DNA of 64,000 nucleotides, from positions 310,001 to 374,000 of the forward strand of contig NZ_SMFP01000002.1 in NCBI RefSeq assembly GCF_004348975.1, given 5' to 3'. A model generated the notes under the pieces. It was not told the origin of the DNA, ran no database searches, and saw only the letters and a program-made list of their open reading frames with translations. This DNA comes from Antarcticimicrobium sediminis. Lineage in GTDB: Bacteria; Pseudomonadota; Alphaproteobacteria; Rhodobacterales; Rhodobacteraceae. The translations under genes and the position numbers were made by a program. Positions 43,946-52,375 of this stretch are shown piece after piece (positions within the stretch are counted from its first letter, which is position 1; each line of letters begins with the position of its first letter).

Positions 43946-44287
43946 ATGATTTTGATTACCCCGGAGGAGCGGAATTCGGATGCCGCGGCGCTGCTTCAGT
44001 CATTGAAGCGGTCGGTGCAGGAGTTGAGGCAGATTGCCGAGGCCTTGAAACAGGAGATCGAGACCGAGGGGGGCGCCGGTGAGGCGGTACGCAGCAAGGA
44101 TCTTGAACGTGCAGGACAGGTGATCCGGTCCTGCCAGAAAGTGGAGGAATGTTTTGTCCAAGAGCAACATCGTAAAACAGGAATTGCCCAAGGGGGATAT
44201 GCGCTCGATCTCGACGCCGCCCGGGCTGAGGTCGGGTGCCGCCTGGGTCGCCTCCGCGCCTGCTGCGATCCGGGAGAGGTTTCTTGA
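43946..44287 (+). CDS. GTA g1, small terminase subunit-like protein
   Basis: This 113-residue helical protein is at the g1 position of RcGTA-type clusters. The N-terminal half is a helical DNA-binding-like segment (LLQSLKRSVQELRQIAEALKQEI). In R. capsulatus g1 acts as the small terminase, with relaxed DNA specificity so that host DNA is packaged. It overlaps g2 by 89 nt. The start ATG at 43946 follows AAAGAGCAGAC. Identification rests mainly on position and size. Confidence 0.82.
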   Translation: MILITPEERNSDAAALLQSLKRSVQELRQIAEALKQEIETEGGAGEAVRSKDLERAGQVIRSCQKVEECFVQEQHRKTGIAQGGYALDLDAARAEVGCRLGRLRACCDPGEVS

Positions 44288-45569
44288 CGAGATCGGAGAG
44301 GGGGGGCTTTGTGCCCTCCCGTTTCTGTTCGAGTTCTGGGCCTTGCCGCATCAACTGCCGCCCGAGGGCGATTGGCGGGCCTGGGCGATTCTGGGAGGGC
44401 GCGGGGCTGGCAAGACGCGGGCCGGGGCCGAATGGGTGCGCGCGCAGGTCGAGGGGCCGCGACCACTGGACAAGGGGCGCTGTCGGCGCGTGGCGCTGTT
44501 AGGCGAAACCTTTGATCAGGTGCGCGACGTGATGATCCGCGGCGACAGTGGCATTCTGGCCTGTTCGCCGCCGGATCGACGACCGGTGTGGAAGGCGAGC
44601 GAGCGGCGGCTGGTCTGGCCCAACGGGGCCGAGGCGCAGGCGTTCTCGGCGCAGGACCCTGACGGGTTGCGCGGCCCGCAATTCGATGCCGCATGGGCCG
44701 ATGAGCTGGCGAAATGGCCCAAGGCGCAGGACAGTTGGGACATGCTGCAATTCGCGTTGCGGTTGGGGGCGCATCCGCAGGTCTGCGTCACCACGACGCC
44801 GCGCAACCAAGGGGTGCTCAAGGCGCTGTTGGCGGCCCCGTCAACGGTGGTGACGCAGGCCCCGACCGAGGCTAACCGGGCCAATCTGGCGGCGTCGTTC
44901 CTAGAGGAGGTGCGGGCGCGCTATGCCGGAACCCGGTTGGGGCGGCAGGAGCTGGACGGGGTGCTGTTGTCGGATGCCGAGGGCGCGCTTTGGACCGGAG
45001 ATATGCTGGAGGAGGCGCGGGTCGGGGCGGTGCCGGAGCTGGATCGCATTGTCGTGGCGCTGGACCCGGCGGTGACCTCGGGGGCGGATGCGGATGCTTG
45101 CGGGATCGTCGTGGCCGGGGCGCAACTGCAGGGGCCACCGCAGGACTGGCGGGTCTGGGTTCTGGCGGATCGCACGGTGCAGGGCGTGGGGCCGGCAGGC
45201 TGGGCACAGGCGGCGATCCGGGCGATGCAGGAGTTCGGCGCCGAGCGGCTGGTGGCCGAGGTGAACCAAGGCGGGCAGTTGGTCGAAGAGGTGTTGCGCC
45301 AGGTTGATCCGCTGGTGCCGGTGCGGGCGGTGCGGGCAACGCGGGGCAAGACCGCGCGGGCCGAGCCGGTGGCGGCGCTGTATGAACAGGGGCGGGTGCG
45401 GCATCTGCCGGGGCTGGAGGCGCTGGAGGATCAGATGGCGCTGATGACCACGCGGGGATTTGAGGGGGCGGGGTCGCCCGACCGGGTCGATGCGCTGGTC
45501 TGGGCCCTGCACGAGTTGATCATCGCCCCGGCGGCGCACTGGCAGCGGCCACGGCTTCGGGTGCTGTAA
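44199..45569 (+). CDS. GTA g2, large terminase subunit
   Basis: This 456-residue packaging motor has an N-terminal ATPase with Walker A GGRGAGKTRAG (about residue 66) and QFDAAWADELAKWP as the Walker B region, and a C-terminal RNase H-like nuclease (VALDPAVTSGADADACGIVVAG). It fills GTA heads with host DNA. The ATG at 44199 follows AAGGGGG; a TTG at 44154 is an alternative that adds 15 residues. Confidence 0.95.
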   Translation: MRSISTPPGLRSGAAWVASAPAAIRERFLDEIGEGGLCALPFLFEFWALPHQLPPEGDWRAWAILGGRGAGKTRAGAEWVRAQVEGPRPLDKGRCRRVALLGETFDQVRDVMIRGDSGILACSPPDRRPVWKASERRLVWPNGAEAQAFSAQDPDGLRGPQFDAAWADELAKWPKAQDSWDMLQFALRLGAHPQVCVTTTPRNQGVLKALLAAPSTVVTQAPTEANRANLAASFLEEVRARYAGTRLGRQELDGVLLSDAEGALWTGDMLEEARVGAVPELDRIVVALDPAVTSGADADACGIVVAGAQLQGPPQDWRVWVLADRTVQGVGPAGWAQAAIRAMQEFGAERLVAEVNQGGQLVEEVLRQVDPLVPVRAVRATRGKTARAEPVAALYEQGRVRHLPGLEALEDQMALMTTRGFEGAGSPDRVDALVWALHELIIAPAAHWQRPRLRVL

Positions 45570-45781
45570 GAGGCGATTTGGTGACGTTTTGACAGGGGGC
45601 GGGGCGATGGCCTCGCCCTTTTGTCGTTCTGGTAGCGGCCCCGGCGCAATGTTGCGGTCAAACGCCCTGTTGCACTGCCACCGTTCGCCCGGTTTCCGCT
45701 TTGTTGGTTTGCGCCCGTCATAACCTCCTCATCCAAGCCGCCGGGGCCGTCCGGCACGGGGGAACAGAGGAGCATCGAGCC
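45570..45781 (+). other. Gap between GTA g2 and g3
   Basis: These 212 bp hold no gene. A terminator-like hairpin is present at 45597-45622, and the g3 ribosome binding site (AGAGGAGC) is at the right end. Most other GTA genes here overlap or nearly abut, so the gap is unusual for the cluster. Confidence 0.6.
45597..45622 (+). terminator. Terminator-like hairpin inside the GTA cluster
   Basis: GGGCGGGGC (45597-45605) pairs with GCCTCGCCC (45610-45618) with one wobble, tetraloop GATG, followed by TTTTG. It would lower transcription of g3-g15 relative to g1-g2 unless read through. Confidence 0.7.
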
Positions 45782-47005
45782 ATGGCATTTGAATTCCTGC
45801 GGCGCAGCAAGGACGGCGGCGTGCCCGAGCGCAAGGCCAGCGCGACCGGGCCGGTCGTGACCTGGCACAGCGCCGGGCGGGTGGCATGGAGCCCGCGCGA
45901 CACCGCCTCGCTGACGCGGGCGGGGTTCATGGGCAACCCGGTGGGCTATCGTGCGGTCAAGATGATCTGCGAGGCCGCCGCGGCTTTGCCGCTGGTGCTG
46001 CAGGACCGGGACCGGCGGTTTGCCAGCCATCCGCTTTTGAGCCTGATCGCGCGGCCCAACCCGGCGCAGGGTCGGGCAGAGCTGCTGGAGGCGCTTTTCG
46101 CCCAGCTTTTGCTGTCGGGGAATGCCTATGTCGAGGCGGTGCCGGGGGGCGCGGATACGGCGACCACCCTGCCGCAGGAGCTGCATGTGCTGCGCTCGGA
46201 CCGGATGCGGGTGGTGCCGGGGGCGGATGGCTGGCCGATGGCCTATGAATACGCGGTGGGGGCGCGCAAGCATCGGTTTGACGCGACCGGGCCGGTCTCT
46301 CCGATCTGTCATATCCGCAATTTCCATCCGCAGGACGATCATTACGGGTTCGCGCCGATGCAGGCGGTGGCGATGGCGGTGGATGTGCACAATAGTGCCT
46401 CGCGTTGGTCGAAATCGCTGTTGGACAATGCCGCGCGGCCCTCGGGCGCGCTGATCTGGCGCGGTGGCGATGGCCAGGGGGTGATGGGCGAGGAGCAGTT
46501 TCGCCGCCTGTCGGCAGAGATCGAGGAAAACTATCGCGGGGCGCGCAATGCCGGGCGGCCGATGGTGTTGGAAGGCGGGCTGGATTGGCGCCCGATGGGG
46601 TTTTCGCCCAGCGATATGGAGTTTCAAAAGACCAAGGAGTCTGCCGCGCGTGAGATCGCGCTGGCCTTTGGGGTGCCGCCGATGCTGTTGGGGATCCCGG
46701 GCGACGCCACCTATGCCAATTATCAAGAGGCGAACCGGGCGTTCTATCGTCTCACCGTGTTGCCGCTGGCAACGCGGGTGGGGGCGGCGCTGTCGGACTG
46801 GTTGACGGGGTATTCCGGCGCGGTGCTGGATCTGAAACCCGATCTGGATCAGGTGCCGGCACTGTCGGCAGAGCGCGAGGCGCAGTGGAGCCGGGTGGCG
46901 CAGGCGGATTTCCTGAGCGAGGCGGAAAAGCGGGCGCTGCTGGGATTGCCGGCGCGGTCAGATCCAGCGCGGGAGGGTCAGGGAAAGGCGGTGGCGGATG
47001 ACTGA
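45782..47005 (+). CDS. GTA g3, portal protein
   Basis: This 407-residue HK97-type portal protein has the usual features: AGFMGNPVGYRAVKMICEAAA, LFAQLLLSGNAYVEAVPGG, IRNFHPQDDHYGFAPMQAVA and VPPMLLGIPGDATYANYQEANRAFY. It forms the dodecameric channel for DNA entry and exit. The start ATG at 45782 is preceded by AGAGGAGCATCGAGCC. It overlaps g3.5 by 8 nt. Confidence 0.95.
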   Translation: MAFEFLRRSKDGGVPERKASATGPVVTWHSAGRVAWSPRDTASLTRAGFMGNPVGYRAVKMICEAAAALPLVLQDRDRRFASHPLLSLIARPNPAQGRAELLEALFAQLLLSGNAYVEAVPGGADTATTLPQELHVLRSDRMRVVPGADGWPMAYEYAVGARKHRFDATGPVSPICHIRNFHPQDDHYGFAPMQAVAMAVDVHNSASRWSKSLLDNAARPSGALIWRGGDGQGVMGEEQFRRLSAEIEENYRGARNAGRPMVLEGGLDWRPMGFSPSDMEFQKTKESAAREIALAFGVPPMLLGIPGDATYANYQEANRAFYRLTVLPLATRVGAALSDWLTGYSGAVLDLKPDLDQVPALSAEREAQWSRVAQADFLSEAEKRALLGLPARSDPAREGQGKAVADD

Positions 47006-47228
47006 GCGGGGCGCGCCGGGCCTGATGCCGTTCGACTGTGCGCCGGGGCTGCGGCTGTCGGCACATGAACGGGTCAGCGCGATTCATCACGAGAATATCT
47101 GTCGCCGGTTGGAGCGGCTGGATCAGGCGATGGAGCGGCTGGAGCGCCGGCTGTGGCTGACGGTCTATGGCGTGGTGGCGATGATCCTGGCGCAGGCGCT
47201 GCAATCGGTGCTGACGGCGGGCGGCTGA
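46998..47228 (+). CDS. GTA g3.5, small helical protein with a C-terminal membrane-like helix
   Basis: This 76-residue ORF corresponds in position to orfg3.5 of RcGTA. It has a coiled-coil-like helix (ICRRLERLDQAMERLERRL) followed by a hydrophobic helix (LTVYGVVAMILAQALQSVL). The function is unknown; it could be a minor head or membrane-associated factor. It overlaps the g3 end. Confidence 0.8.
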   Translation: MTERGAPGLMPFDCAPGLRLSAHERVSAIHHENICRRLERLDQAMERLERRLWLTVYGVVAMILAQALQSVLTAGG

Positions 47229-47265
47229 CGCCAGCGCGGCGCAAGACAATCTGAGGAGATATCGG

Positions 47266-47952
47266 ATGGAGCATGGCAGGAGCCTTGAGGCCGGAAGGTC
47301 GGGGGGGCGTGAGATCGGGCCAGAGTGCGGGTCAGAGTGCGGGCCGGAGAGTGGGCTTGAGACCAAATTCGCGCGGTTCGGAGACGGGCTGCAGGTGAGT
47401 GATGAGGCCGAGATCGCGGGCTATGCCAGCCTGTTTGGCTGCGCCGATCAGGGCGGCGACATGGTGGCCAAGGGCGCCTATCGGGCGGCGCTCAAGGCGA
47501 TGGCGGCGCGTGGGCAAACGGTCAAGCTGTTGTGGCAGCACGATCCGGCGCAACCGATCGGCGTCTGGGAGGAGCTGCGCGAGGATGATCGCGGGCTTTG
47601 GGTCAAGGGGCGGCTGTTGCAAAGCACGCAGCGGGGCCGCGAGGCCGCCGCCCTGGTGCTTGCCGGGGCGCTGGACGGGCTGTCGATTGGCTATCGCACC
47701 CGGCAGGCCGAGCGGCGCGCCGAGGGCGGGCGGCTGCTAACCGAACTGGAGTTGTGGGAGGTGTCGCTGGTCACCTTTCCGATGTTGAGCGGCGCGCGGG
47801 TGGCGGCAAAAGCCACGGCAAAAGACACTGCAAAAGCCTCTGGGGCCGACAGCACCCTGCAGCAATTGGCGGCGGTCCTGCGGGACGCGCAGCATGCGTT
47901 GGCGCAGCGCGAGCGCGCCAATCCCCATCCCAAGACCAGGAGGAGCGGATGA
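47266..47952 (+). CDS. GTA g4, prohead protease
   Basis: This 228-residue HK97-type prohead protease has a core starting at IAGYASLFGCADQGGDMVAKGAY (about residue 49), the active His in LLWQHDPAQPIG and the active Ser in GLSIGYRT. It processes the capsid protein during maturation. The first 30 residues are Gly/Glu/Cys-rich and repetitive (imperfect EC-G-x-ECG units). Its stop overlaps the g5 start. Confidence 0.93.
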   Translation: MEHGRSLEAGRSGGREIGPECGSECGPESGLETKFARFGDGLQVSDEAEIAGYASLFGCADQGGDMVAKGAYRAALKAMAARGQTVKLLWQHDPAQPIGVWEELREDDRGLWVKGRLLQSTQRGREAAALVLAGALDGLSIGYRTRQAERRAEGGRLLTELELWEVSLVTFPMLSGARVAAKATAKDTAKASGADSTLQQLAAVLRDAQHALAQRERANPHPKTRRSG

Positions 47953-49130
47953 CCGAGAAGACCGCGCCGGCGCAGGCCGGAACCGAGACGCATCTGATGC
48001 GCGATGTAAAGCATGCGATGGCAGGCTTTCTGAGTGAAGTCAGTGGGTTTCGGGATGAAATTCAATCGAAACTTCAACAAACAGAAGAGCGACTGACAAT
48101 GCTGGATCGTAAATCTTACACGGTGGGACGACCGCCGTTGGCGGCGGCGCCCGAGCCCGCAGCCCCCCATCGCAAGGCGTTCAATGCCTATCTGCGCTGT
48201 GGCGACGACGATGCGCTGCGCGGGTTGGAGCTGGAGGGCAAGGCGATGTCCTCGGCCGTCAACAGCGATGGCGGGTATCTGGTCGACCCGAAAACCGCCG
48301 AGGCGGTGCAATCGGTGTTGAGATCGACCGCCTCGATCCGCGCGGTTGCAAGCGTGGTGCATGTGGAGGCGACCTCCTATGACGTGCTGGTTGACCAGAC
48401 CGAGCTGGGTGCGGGCTGGGCCACCGAGACCGGGTCGGTGAGCGAGAGCGACACGCCGCAGATCGACCGCATCACCATTCCGCTGCATGAATTGAGCGCG
48501 TTGCCGAAGGCAAGCCAGCGGCTGTTGGATGACAGCGCGTTCGACATCGAGGGTTGGCTGGCCGGGCGCATCGCCGAAAAATTCGCCCGCGCCGAGGCCG
48601 ATGCTTTCGTCAATGGCAACGGTATCGACAAGCCGACCGGGTTCCTGACCCACACCAAGATCGACAACGATTTTTGGAGCTGGGGCAATCTGGGCTATAT
48701 CGCCACCGGTGCCGATGGCAGCCTGACCAATGCCGATCCGATTGTCGATCTGGTCTATGCGCTGGGGGCGCAGTACCGGGCGAATGCCAGTTTCGTGATG
48801 AACTCCAAGACTGCGGGTGTCCTGCGCAAGATGAAGGACGTTGATGGCCGGTTCCTGTGGTCGGACGGGCTGGCGGCTGCGGAACCGGCGCGGTTGATGG
48901 GATATCGGGTGCTGGTGGCCGAGGACATGCCCGATGTGGCCAGCGATTCCTATGCGGTCGCCTTCGGTGATTTCCGCGCTGGCTATACCGTGGCCGAGCG
49001 GCCGGATCTGCGCGTGCTGCGCGATCCGTTCAGCGCCAAGCCGCATGTGCTGTTCTATGCCACCAAGCGCGTGGGTGGCGACGTCAGCGATTTCGCCGCG
49101 ATCAAGCTGTTGAAATTCGGCACCGCCTAA
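47949..49130 (+). CDS. GTA g5, major capsid protein
   Basis: This 393-residue HK97-fold capsid protein has an N-terminal scaffolding (delta) region of about 95 residues, with the coiled-coil LQQTEERLTMLDRK, to be removed by g4. The capsid core begins near AFNAYLRCGDDDALRG/KAMSSAVNSDGGYLVDP and runs to the C-terminal FYATKRVGGDVSDFAAIKLLKFGTA. The ATG at 47949 overlaps the g4 stop (ATGA). A long stem-loop follows in the 232-bp gap before g6. Confidence 0.96.
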   Translation: MTEKTAPAQAGTETHLMRDVKHAMAGFLSEVSGFRDEIQSKLQQTEERLTMLDRKSYTVGRPPLAAAPEPAAPHRKAFNAYLRCGDDDALRGLELEGKAMSSAVNSDGGYLVDPKTAEAVQSVLRSTASIRAVASVVHVEATSYDVLVDQTELGAGWATETGSVSESDTPQIDRITIPLHELSALPKASQRLLDDSAFDIEGWLAGRIAEKFARAEADAFVNGNGIDKPTGFLTHTKIDNDFWSWGNLGYIATGADGSLTNADPIVDLVYALGAQYRANASFVMNSKTAGVLRKMKDVDGRFLWSDGLAAAEPARLMGYRVLVAEDMPDVASDSYAVAFGDFRAGYTVAERPDLRVLRDPFSAKPHVLFYATKRVGGDVSDFAAIKLLKFGTA

Positions 49131-49171
49131 CGCGGGGCCGGATCGCGGCGCCGGATCGCCGGTGCCGTGGT

Positions 49172-49249
49172 GGGCGCGCGCCGGGATAACCCCCGTGTTG
49201 TCTAGCTGCTCCCCTCCGTCCGAGCGACACGGGGGCACGGCGCGCGTCC
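49172..49249. repeat. Long stem-loop between GTA capsid gene g5 and g6
   Basis: Outer arms CGCGCGCCG (49175-49183) and CGGCGCGCG (49238-49246) are exact complements and extend by three more pairs. Inner arms CCCCCGTG (49190-49197) and CACGGGGG (49228-49235) are also exact complements, with a 30-nt pyrimidine-rich loop. No T-tract follows. It could stabilise the capsid mRNA 3' end or adjust g6 expression. Confidence 0.75.
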
Positions 49250-49361
49250 GCGCTAGGGCAAAGGTGGGCCCCCATGCGGCCCGGGACTGGTCTGCGTGTG
49301 GCGCCGCCCTTTGGCCCTGACCTTCGGCCTGGAAGTCGGCCCGGTATTTCGGAGAGAGCGA

Positions 49362-49961
49362 ATGATGTTGAGCGAAGAAACGGCGATTGCGGATGCCGCG
49401 CTGCCGGTGGTGCAGTTCCGGTCGCATCTGCGGCTGGGCAGCGGATTTGGCGAGGATGGGTTGCAGGATGACCTGTTGAAGGGGTTTTTGCGGGCAGCCA
49501 TCGCGACGATCGAGGCGCGTACAGGCAAGGTGCTGATGTCGCGTGACTTTAGTTGGATGGTCTATGCGTGGTCCAATCTGACGCGGGCGCGCCTCCCGGT
49601 GGTGCCGGTGACGGCGATCACCGGTTTCACGCTGGTGGACGCGTCGGCGGCAGAGGTCACGGTGGCGGCCGAGCGGTTTCGGCTGGAACGCGACCTGCAA
49701 GCTCCGGTGCTGCGGCCCTCGGGCGCGCTGCTGCCTTCGATTCCCAGAGGGGGGCATGCGCGGATCGCGCTCAGCGCCGGGATGGCGGCGGATTGGGGTG
49801 ATTTGCCGGCCGATCTTGGCCAGGCGGTGCTGTTGCTGGCGGCGCATTATTACGAATACCGCGACGAGACGGCTCTGGGCCCCGGCTGCATGCCGTTCGG
49901 CGTCAGCAGCCTGATCGATCGTTATCGCGTGCTGCGGTTGAGCCCGAGGGCGGTGCAATGA
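49362..49961 (+). CDS. GTA g6, head-tail connector protein
   Basis: This 199-residue protein matches the phage gp6-like head-tail connector (DUF3168-neighbour, 'phage conserved hypothetical phiE125 gp8') family: LLKGFLRAAIATIEARTGKVLMSRDFSW, a central beta part, and the C-terminal AVLLLAAHYYEYRDE...MPFGVSSLIDRYRVLRL. It forms the adaptor ring below the portal. Tandem ATGs (49362, 49365) follow GGAGAGAGC. Confidence 0.88.
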   Translation: MMLSEETAIADAALPVVQFRSHLRLGSGFGEDGLQDDLLKGFLRAAIATIEARTGKVLMSRDFSWMVYAWSNLTRARLPVVPVTAITGFTLVDASAAEVTVAAERFRLERDLQAPVLRPSGALLPSIPRGGHARIALSAGMAADWGDLPADLGQAVLLLAAHYYEYRDETALGPGCMPFGVSSLIDRYRVLRLSPRAVQ

Positions 49962-50296
49962 GCGCGCCGGTTCTAGCCCGGCAGCTGTTGCTGGAGACGC
50001 CGGTGCGGCTGCCTGACGGTGCCGGTGGTGTGATCGAGAGCTGGACCCCTATCGGCGCGCTTTGGGCGGAGGTGCGACCGCGCACCGGGCGAGAGCGGGC
50101 CGAGGCGGGCACGCCGGTCTCGACCATGGGCTATCGCATCGTGGTGCGCGGCGCGCCGGTGGGATCGGTGCAACGCCCGACGCCAGAGCAGCGGTTTCGT
50201 GACGGCGCGCGGCTGTATCGTATTCGGGCCGTGGCTGAGCGTGACCCGGCGGGGCAGTTCCTGATCTGTTTTGCCGACGAGGAGGTGGCGGCATGA
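49958..50296 (+). CDS. GTA g7, head closure / head-tail joining protein
   Basis: This 112-residue protein is of the phage head-tail joining family (QLLLETPVRLPDGAGGVIESWTPIGALWAEVRP, GARLYRIRAVAERDPAGQFLICFADEE), beta-rich. It closes the DNA channel beneath the adaptor. It overlaps both neighbours by 4 nt. Confidence 0.88.
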   Translation: MSAPVLARQLLLETPVRLPDGAGGVIESWTPIGALWAEVRPRTGRERAEAGTPVSTMGYRIVVRGAPVGSVQRPTPEQRFRDGARLYRIRAVAERDPAGQFLICFADEEVAA

Positions 50297-50706
50297 GCTG
50301 TGCGATGTCCGGTCCGTTGCAGGCGGCGGTCTATCAGCTGCTGGCGGCAGATGCCGCGCTGGCGGCGGTGGTGGGCGGCGCGATCTATGACGGGCTGCCG
50401 GCGGGCCCTTTGCCCGAGACCTATGTGAACCTTGGCCCCGAGGTGGTGCGCGACCGGTCGGACCGGGAGGGCGCGGGGGCGCTGCACCGGTTCACCATCT
50501 CGGTGATCAGCGAGGCGCAGGGGTTTGCCGCGGCCAAGGCGGCGGCGGCGGCCATCGGGGACGTGCTGGTGGACGCGGTGCCGCCGCTGAGCCGGGGCCG
50601 CGTGGTGGGGATCTGGTTCGAACGCGCGCAGGCGCGGCGGACCGGCAGCGCCGGACAGATCCGGCGCATTGATCTGAATTTTCGCGCCCGCGTCGAAGAC
50701 GCATAG
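50293..50706 (+). CDS. GTA g8, tail terminator protein (DUF3168)
   Basis: This 137-residue DUF3168 protein (PLQAAVYQLLAADAALAAVVGGAIYDGLP, TYVNLGPEVVRDRSD, LHRFTISVISEA, LNFRARVED) is the tail terminator that caps the tail tube. It overlaps g7 by 4 nt and is followed 24 nt later by g9. Confidence 0.88.
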   Translation: MSCAMSGPLQAAVYQLLAADAALAAVVGGAIYDGLPAGPLPETYVNLGPEVVRDRSDREGAGALHRFTISVISEAQGFAAAKAAAAAIGDVLVDAVPPLSRGRVVGIWFERAQARRTGSAGQIRRIDLNFRARVEDA

Positions 50707-50730
50707 GCGGGCCAGAGCAGGAGACAGCAC

Positions 50731-51144
50731 ATGGGTGCCCAGAACGGCAAGGATCTGTTGATCAAGGTGGACATGACCGGCGACGGTCTGTTCGAGACGA
50801 TTGCGGGGCTGCGCGCCACGCGGGTGAGTTTCAACGCCGAGAGCGTCGATGTGACCAGCCTCGAGAGTCAGGGCGGCTGGCGCGAGCTGTTGTCCGGGGC
50901 CGGGGTGCGATCGGCGGCGATTTCGGGGGCGGGCGTGTTCAAGGACGCGGGCACCGACGAGCGGGCACGCCAGCTTTTCTTTGACGGGGAGGTGCCGGAT
51001 TTTCAGGTGATCATCCCCGATTTCGGCATTGTCGAGGGGCCGTTTCAGGTGACGGCGCTGGAATACGCGGGCAGCCATGACGGCGAGGCCACCTATGAGA
51101 TGTCTATGGAGAGCGCCGGGATGCTGGTGTTCACGGCGGTCTAG
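50731..51144 (+). CDS. GTA g9, major tail tube protein
   Basis: This 137-residue tail tube protein (phage major tail protein TP901-1 family) has KDLLIKVDMTGDGLFETIAGLRATRVSFNAESVDVTS, FFDGEVPDFQVIIPDFGIVEGPFQVTALEYAG and EATYEMSMESAG. It is the main component of the short GTA tail. AGCAGGAGAC provides the ribosome binding site. Confidence 0.92.
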   Translation: MGAQNGKDLLIKVDMTGDGLFETIAGLRATRVSFNAESVDVTSLESQGGWRELLSGAGVRSAAISGAGVFKDAGTDERARQLFFDGEVPDFQVIIPDFGIVEGPFQVTALEYAGSHDGEATYEMSMESAGMLVFTAV

Positions 51145-51147
51145 GGG

Positions 51148-51504
51148 ATGGCGAACCACGTAGTCAATCCCTGGGCGGGAGAGGTGGCGCTTGTGGTCGG
51201 CGGCGAACGGCGGGTGCTGAAGCTGACGCTGGGTGCGTTAGCCGAACTGGAGGAGTCGCTGGGCGAGGATACGCTGGTGGCGCTGGTTGAACGGTTTGAG
51301 GGGGGACGGTTCTCAAGCCGCGATCTGTTGGCGCTGGTTCTGGCCGGGTTGCGTGGCGGCGGCGTCGATTGGGCTGCCGGGGATTTGCTTCGGGCCGAGA
51401 TCGAGGGCGGGCCGCTGGCGGCGGCGCGGGCGGCGGCTGAATTGCTGGCGCGGGCGTTTACGGTGCCGGGGTCGGGCTCGGTTACGGGGTCGGGGGGCGC
51501 ATGA
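51148..51504 (+). CDS. GTA g10, tail assembly chaperone-like protein
   Basis: This 118-residue GTA-gp10 family protein starts NPWAGEVALVVGGERRVLKLTLGALAELEESLGED. Its position between the tube and the tape measure is that of tail assembly chaperones. The C-terminus is low complexity (GSGSVTGSGG). It overlaps g10.1 by 4 nt. Confidence 0.88.
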   Translation: MANHVVNPWAGEVALVVGGERRVLKLTLGALAELEESLGEDTLVALVERFEGGRFSSRDLLALVLAGLRGGGVDWAAGDLLRAEIEGGPLAAARAAAELLARAFTVPGSGSVTGSGGA

Positions 51505-51707
51505 GCGGGATTGACTGGCCGACGTTGATGCGAGCCGGGTTTCAGGCGTTGCGGCTGCGCCCGGAGGAGTTCTGGCACCTGACGCCGGCAGAACTGGCGT
51601 TGATGCTGGGTCAGGGGCAAGGCCGGGCCCCGATGTCACGGGGCGGGCTTGAGGCGCTGTTGGCGCAATGGCCGGATGTGAAGAAAGGCGGCGAGGATGG
51701 CGGATAG
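51501..51707 (+). CDS. GTA g10.1, small tail assembly chaperone
   Basis: This 68-residue protein resembles the phage tail assembly chaperone family found as orfg10.1 (GFQALRLRPEEFWHLTPAELALMLGQ). It overlaps the g10 stop and the g11 start. g10 and g10.1 are separate overlapping genes here rather than a frameshift product. Confidence 0.88.
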   Translation: MSGIDWPTLMRAGFQALRLRPEEFWHLTPAELALMLGQGQGRAPMSRGGLEALLAQWPDVKKGGEDGG

Positions 51708-52359
51708 CAGCGATATCGACATGTTTGGTGCGGCGATTGACGGGGTGGAGAGCGGCTTGGGCGCGGCGAGCGACATGGCGGCGAGCTTCGAGAGCGAACT
51801 GTCGCGGATGCGCAGCGCGCTGGCAGCGACGGGGCGCGATGTGGCGACCCTGGAGCGCGGGTTCTCGAGCGGGTTGCGCAGGGCCTTTGACGGGGTGGTG
51901 TTTGACGGCAAGAGCCTGTCGGAGGCGCTGGACGGGTTGGCGCGCACGATGGTGCAGACCACCTATTCCGCCGCGATCCGCCCGGTCACCAGCCATTTCG
52001 GAGAGATGCTGGGCAATGGCGTGCGCAGTCTGGTCGAGGGGCTGTTGCCGTTCGAGTCGGGGGCGGGGTTCGCGCAGGGCCGGGTGATGCCCTTTGCCAG
52101 TGGCGGGGTGGTGCGCAATGCCACCCTGTTTCCGATGCGCGGCGCGACCGGGCTGATGGGTGAGGCCGGGCCCGAGGCGATCCTGCCACTGGCGCGGGGA
52201 CGCGATGGCAAGCTGGGGGTCCGCTCGGGCGGCGGTAGCGCCAATGTGAGCCTGGTGATGAACGTGAGCACGCCCGACGTGGGTGGGTTCCAGCGCAGCC
52301 GGGGCCAGATCGCGGCCCAGATGCGCCGCGCGCTGGATCGTGGTGCGCGCAATCTTTGA
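51697..52359 (+). CDS. GTA g11, tail tape measure protein
   Basis: This 220-residue tape measure is very short compared with phage homologues, in line with the short GTA tail. It has a helical N-terminal half (IDMFGAAIDGVESGLGAASDMAASFESELSRMRSAL) and a Gly-rich C-terminal part with FASGGVVRNATLFPMRGATGLMGEAGPEAILPLARG, the conserved end of lambdoid-type tape measures. Confidence 0.9.
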   Translation: MADSSDIDMFGAAIDGVESGLGAASDMAASFESELSRMRSALAATGRDVATLERGFSSGLRRAFDGVVFDGKSLSEALDGLARTMVQTTYSAAIRPVTSHFGEMLGNGVRSLVEGLLPFESGAGFAQGRVMPFASGGVVRNATLFPMRGATGLMGEAGPEAILPLARGRDGKLGVRSGGGSANVSLVMNVSTPDVGGFQRSRGQIAAQMRRALDRGARNL

Positions 52360-52375
52360 CGGCAGGAGGGGTGTG

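Noticed and set aside
43846-44082. 78-codon frame starting about 1 nt after the predicted GTA transcription start
   Set aside because: A leaderless small protein is conceivable, but the frame runs through the terminator hairpin and then out of phase across g1, and its later part looks like a shadow of g1.
47691-49958. 755-codon open frame on the minus strand opposite the GTA capsid gene
   Set aside because: It is a high-GC antisense shadow of g4-g6, has no ribosome binding site or family motifs, and the plus strand carries clear HK97-type proteins.
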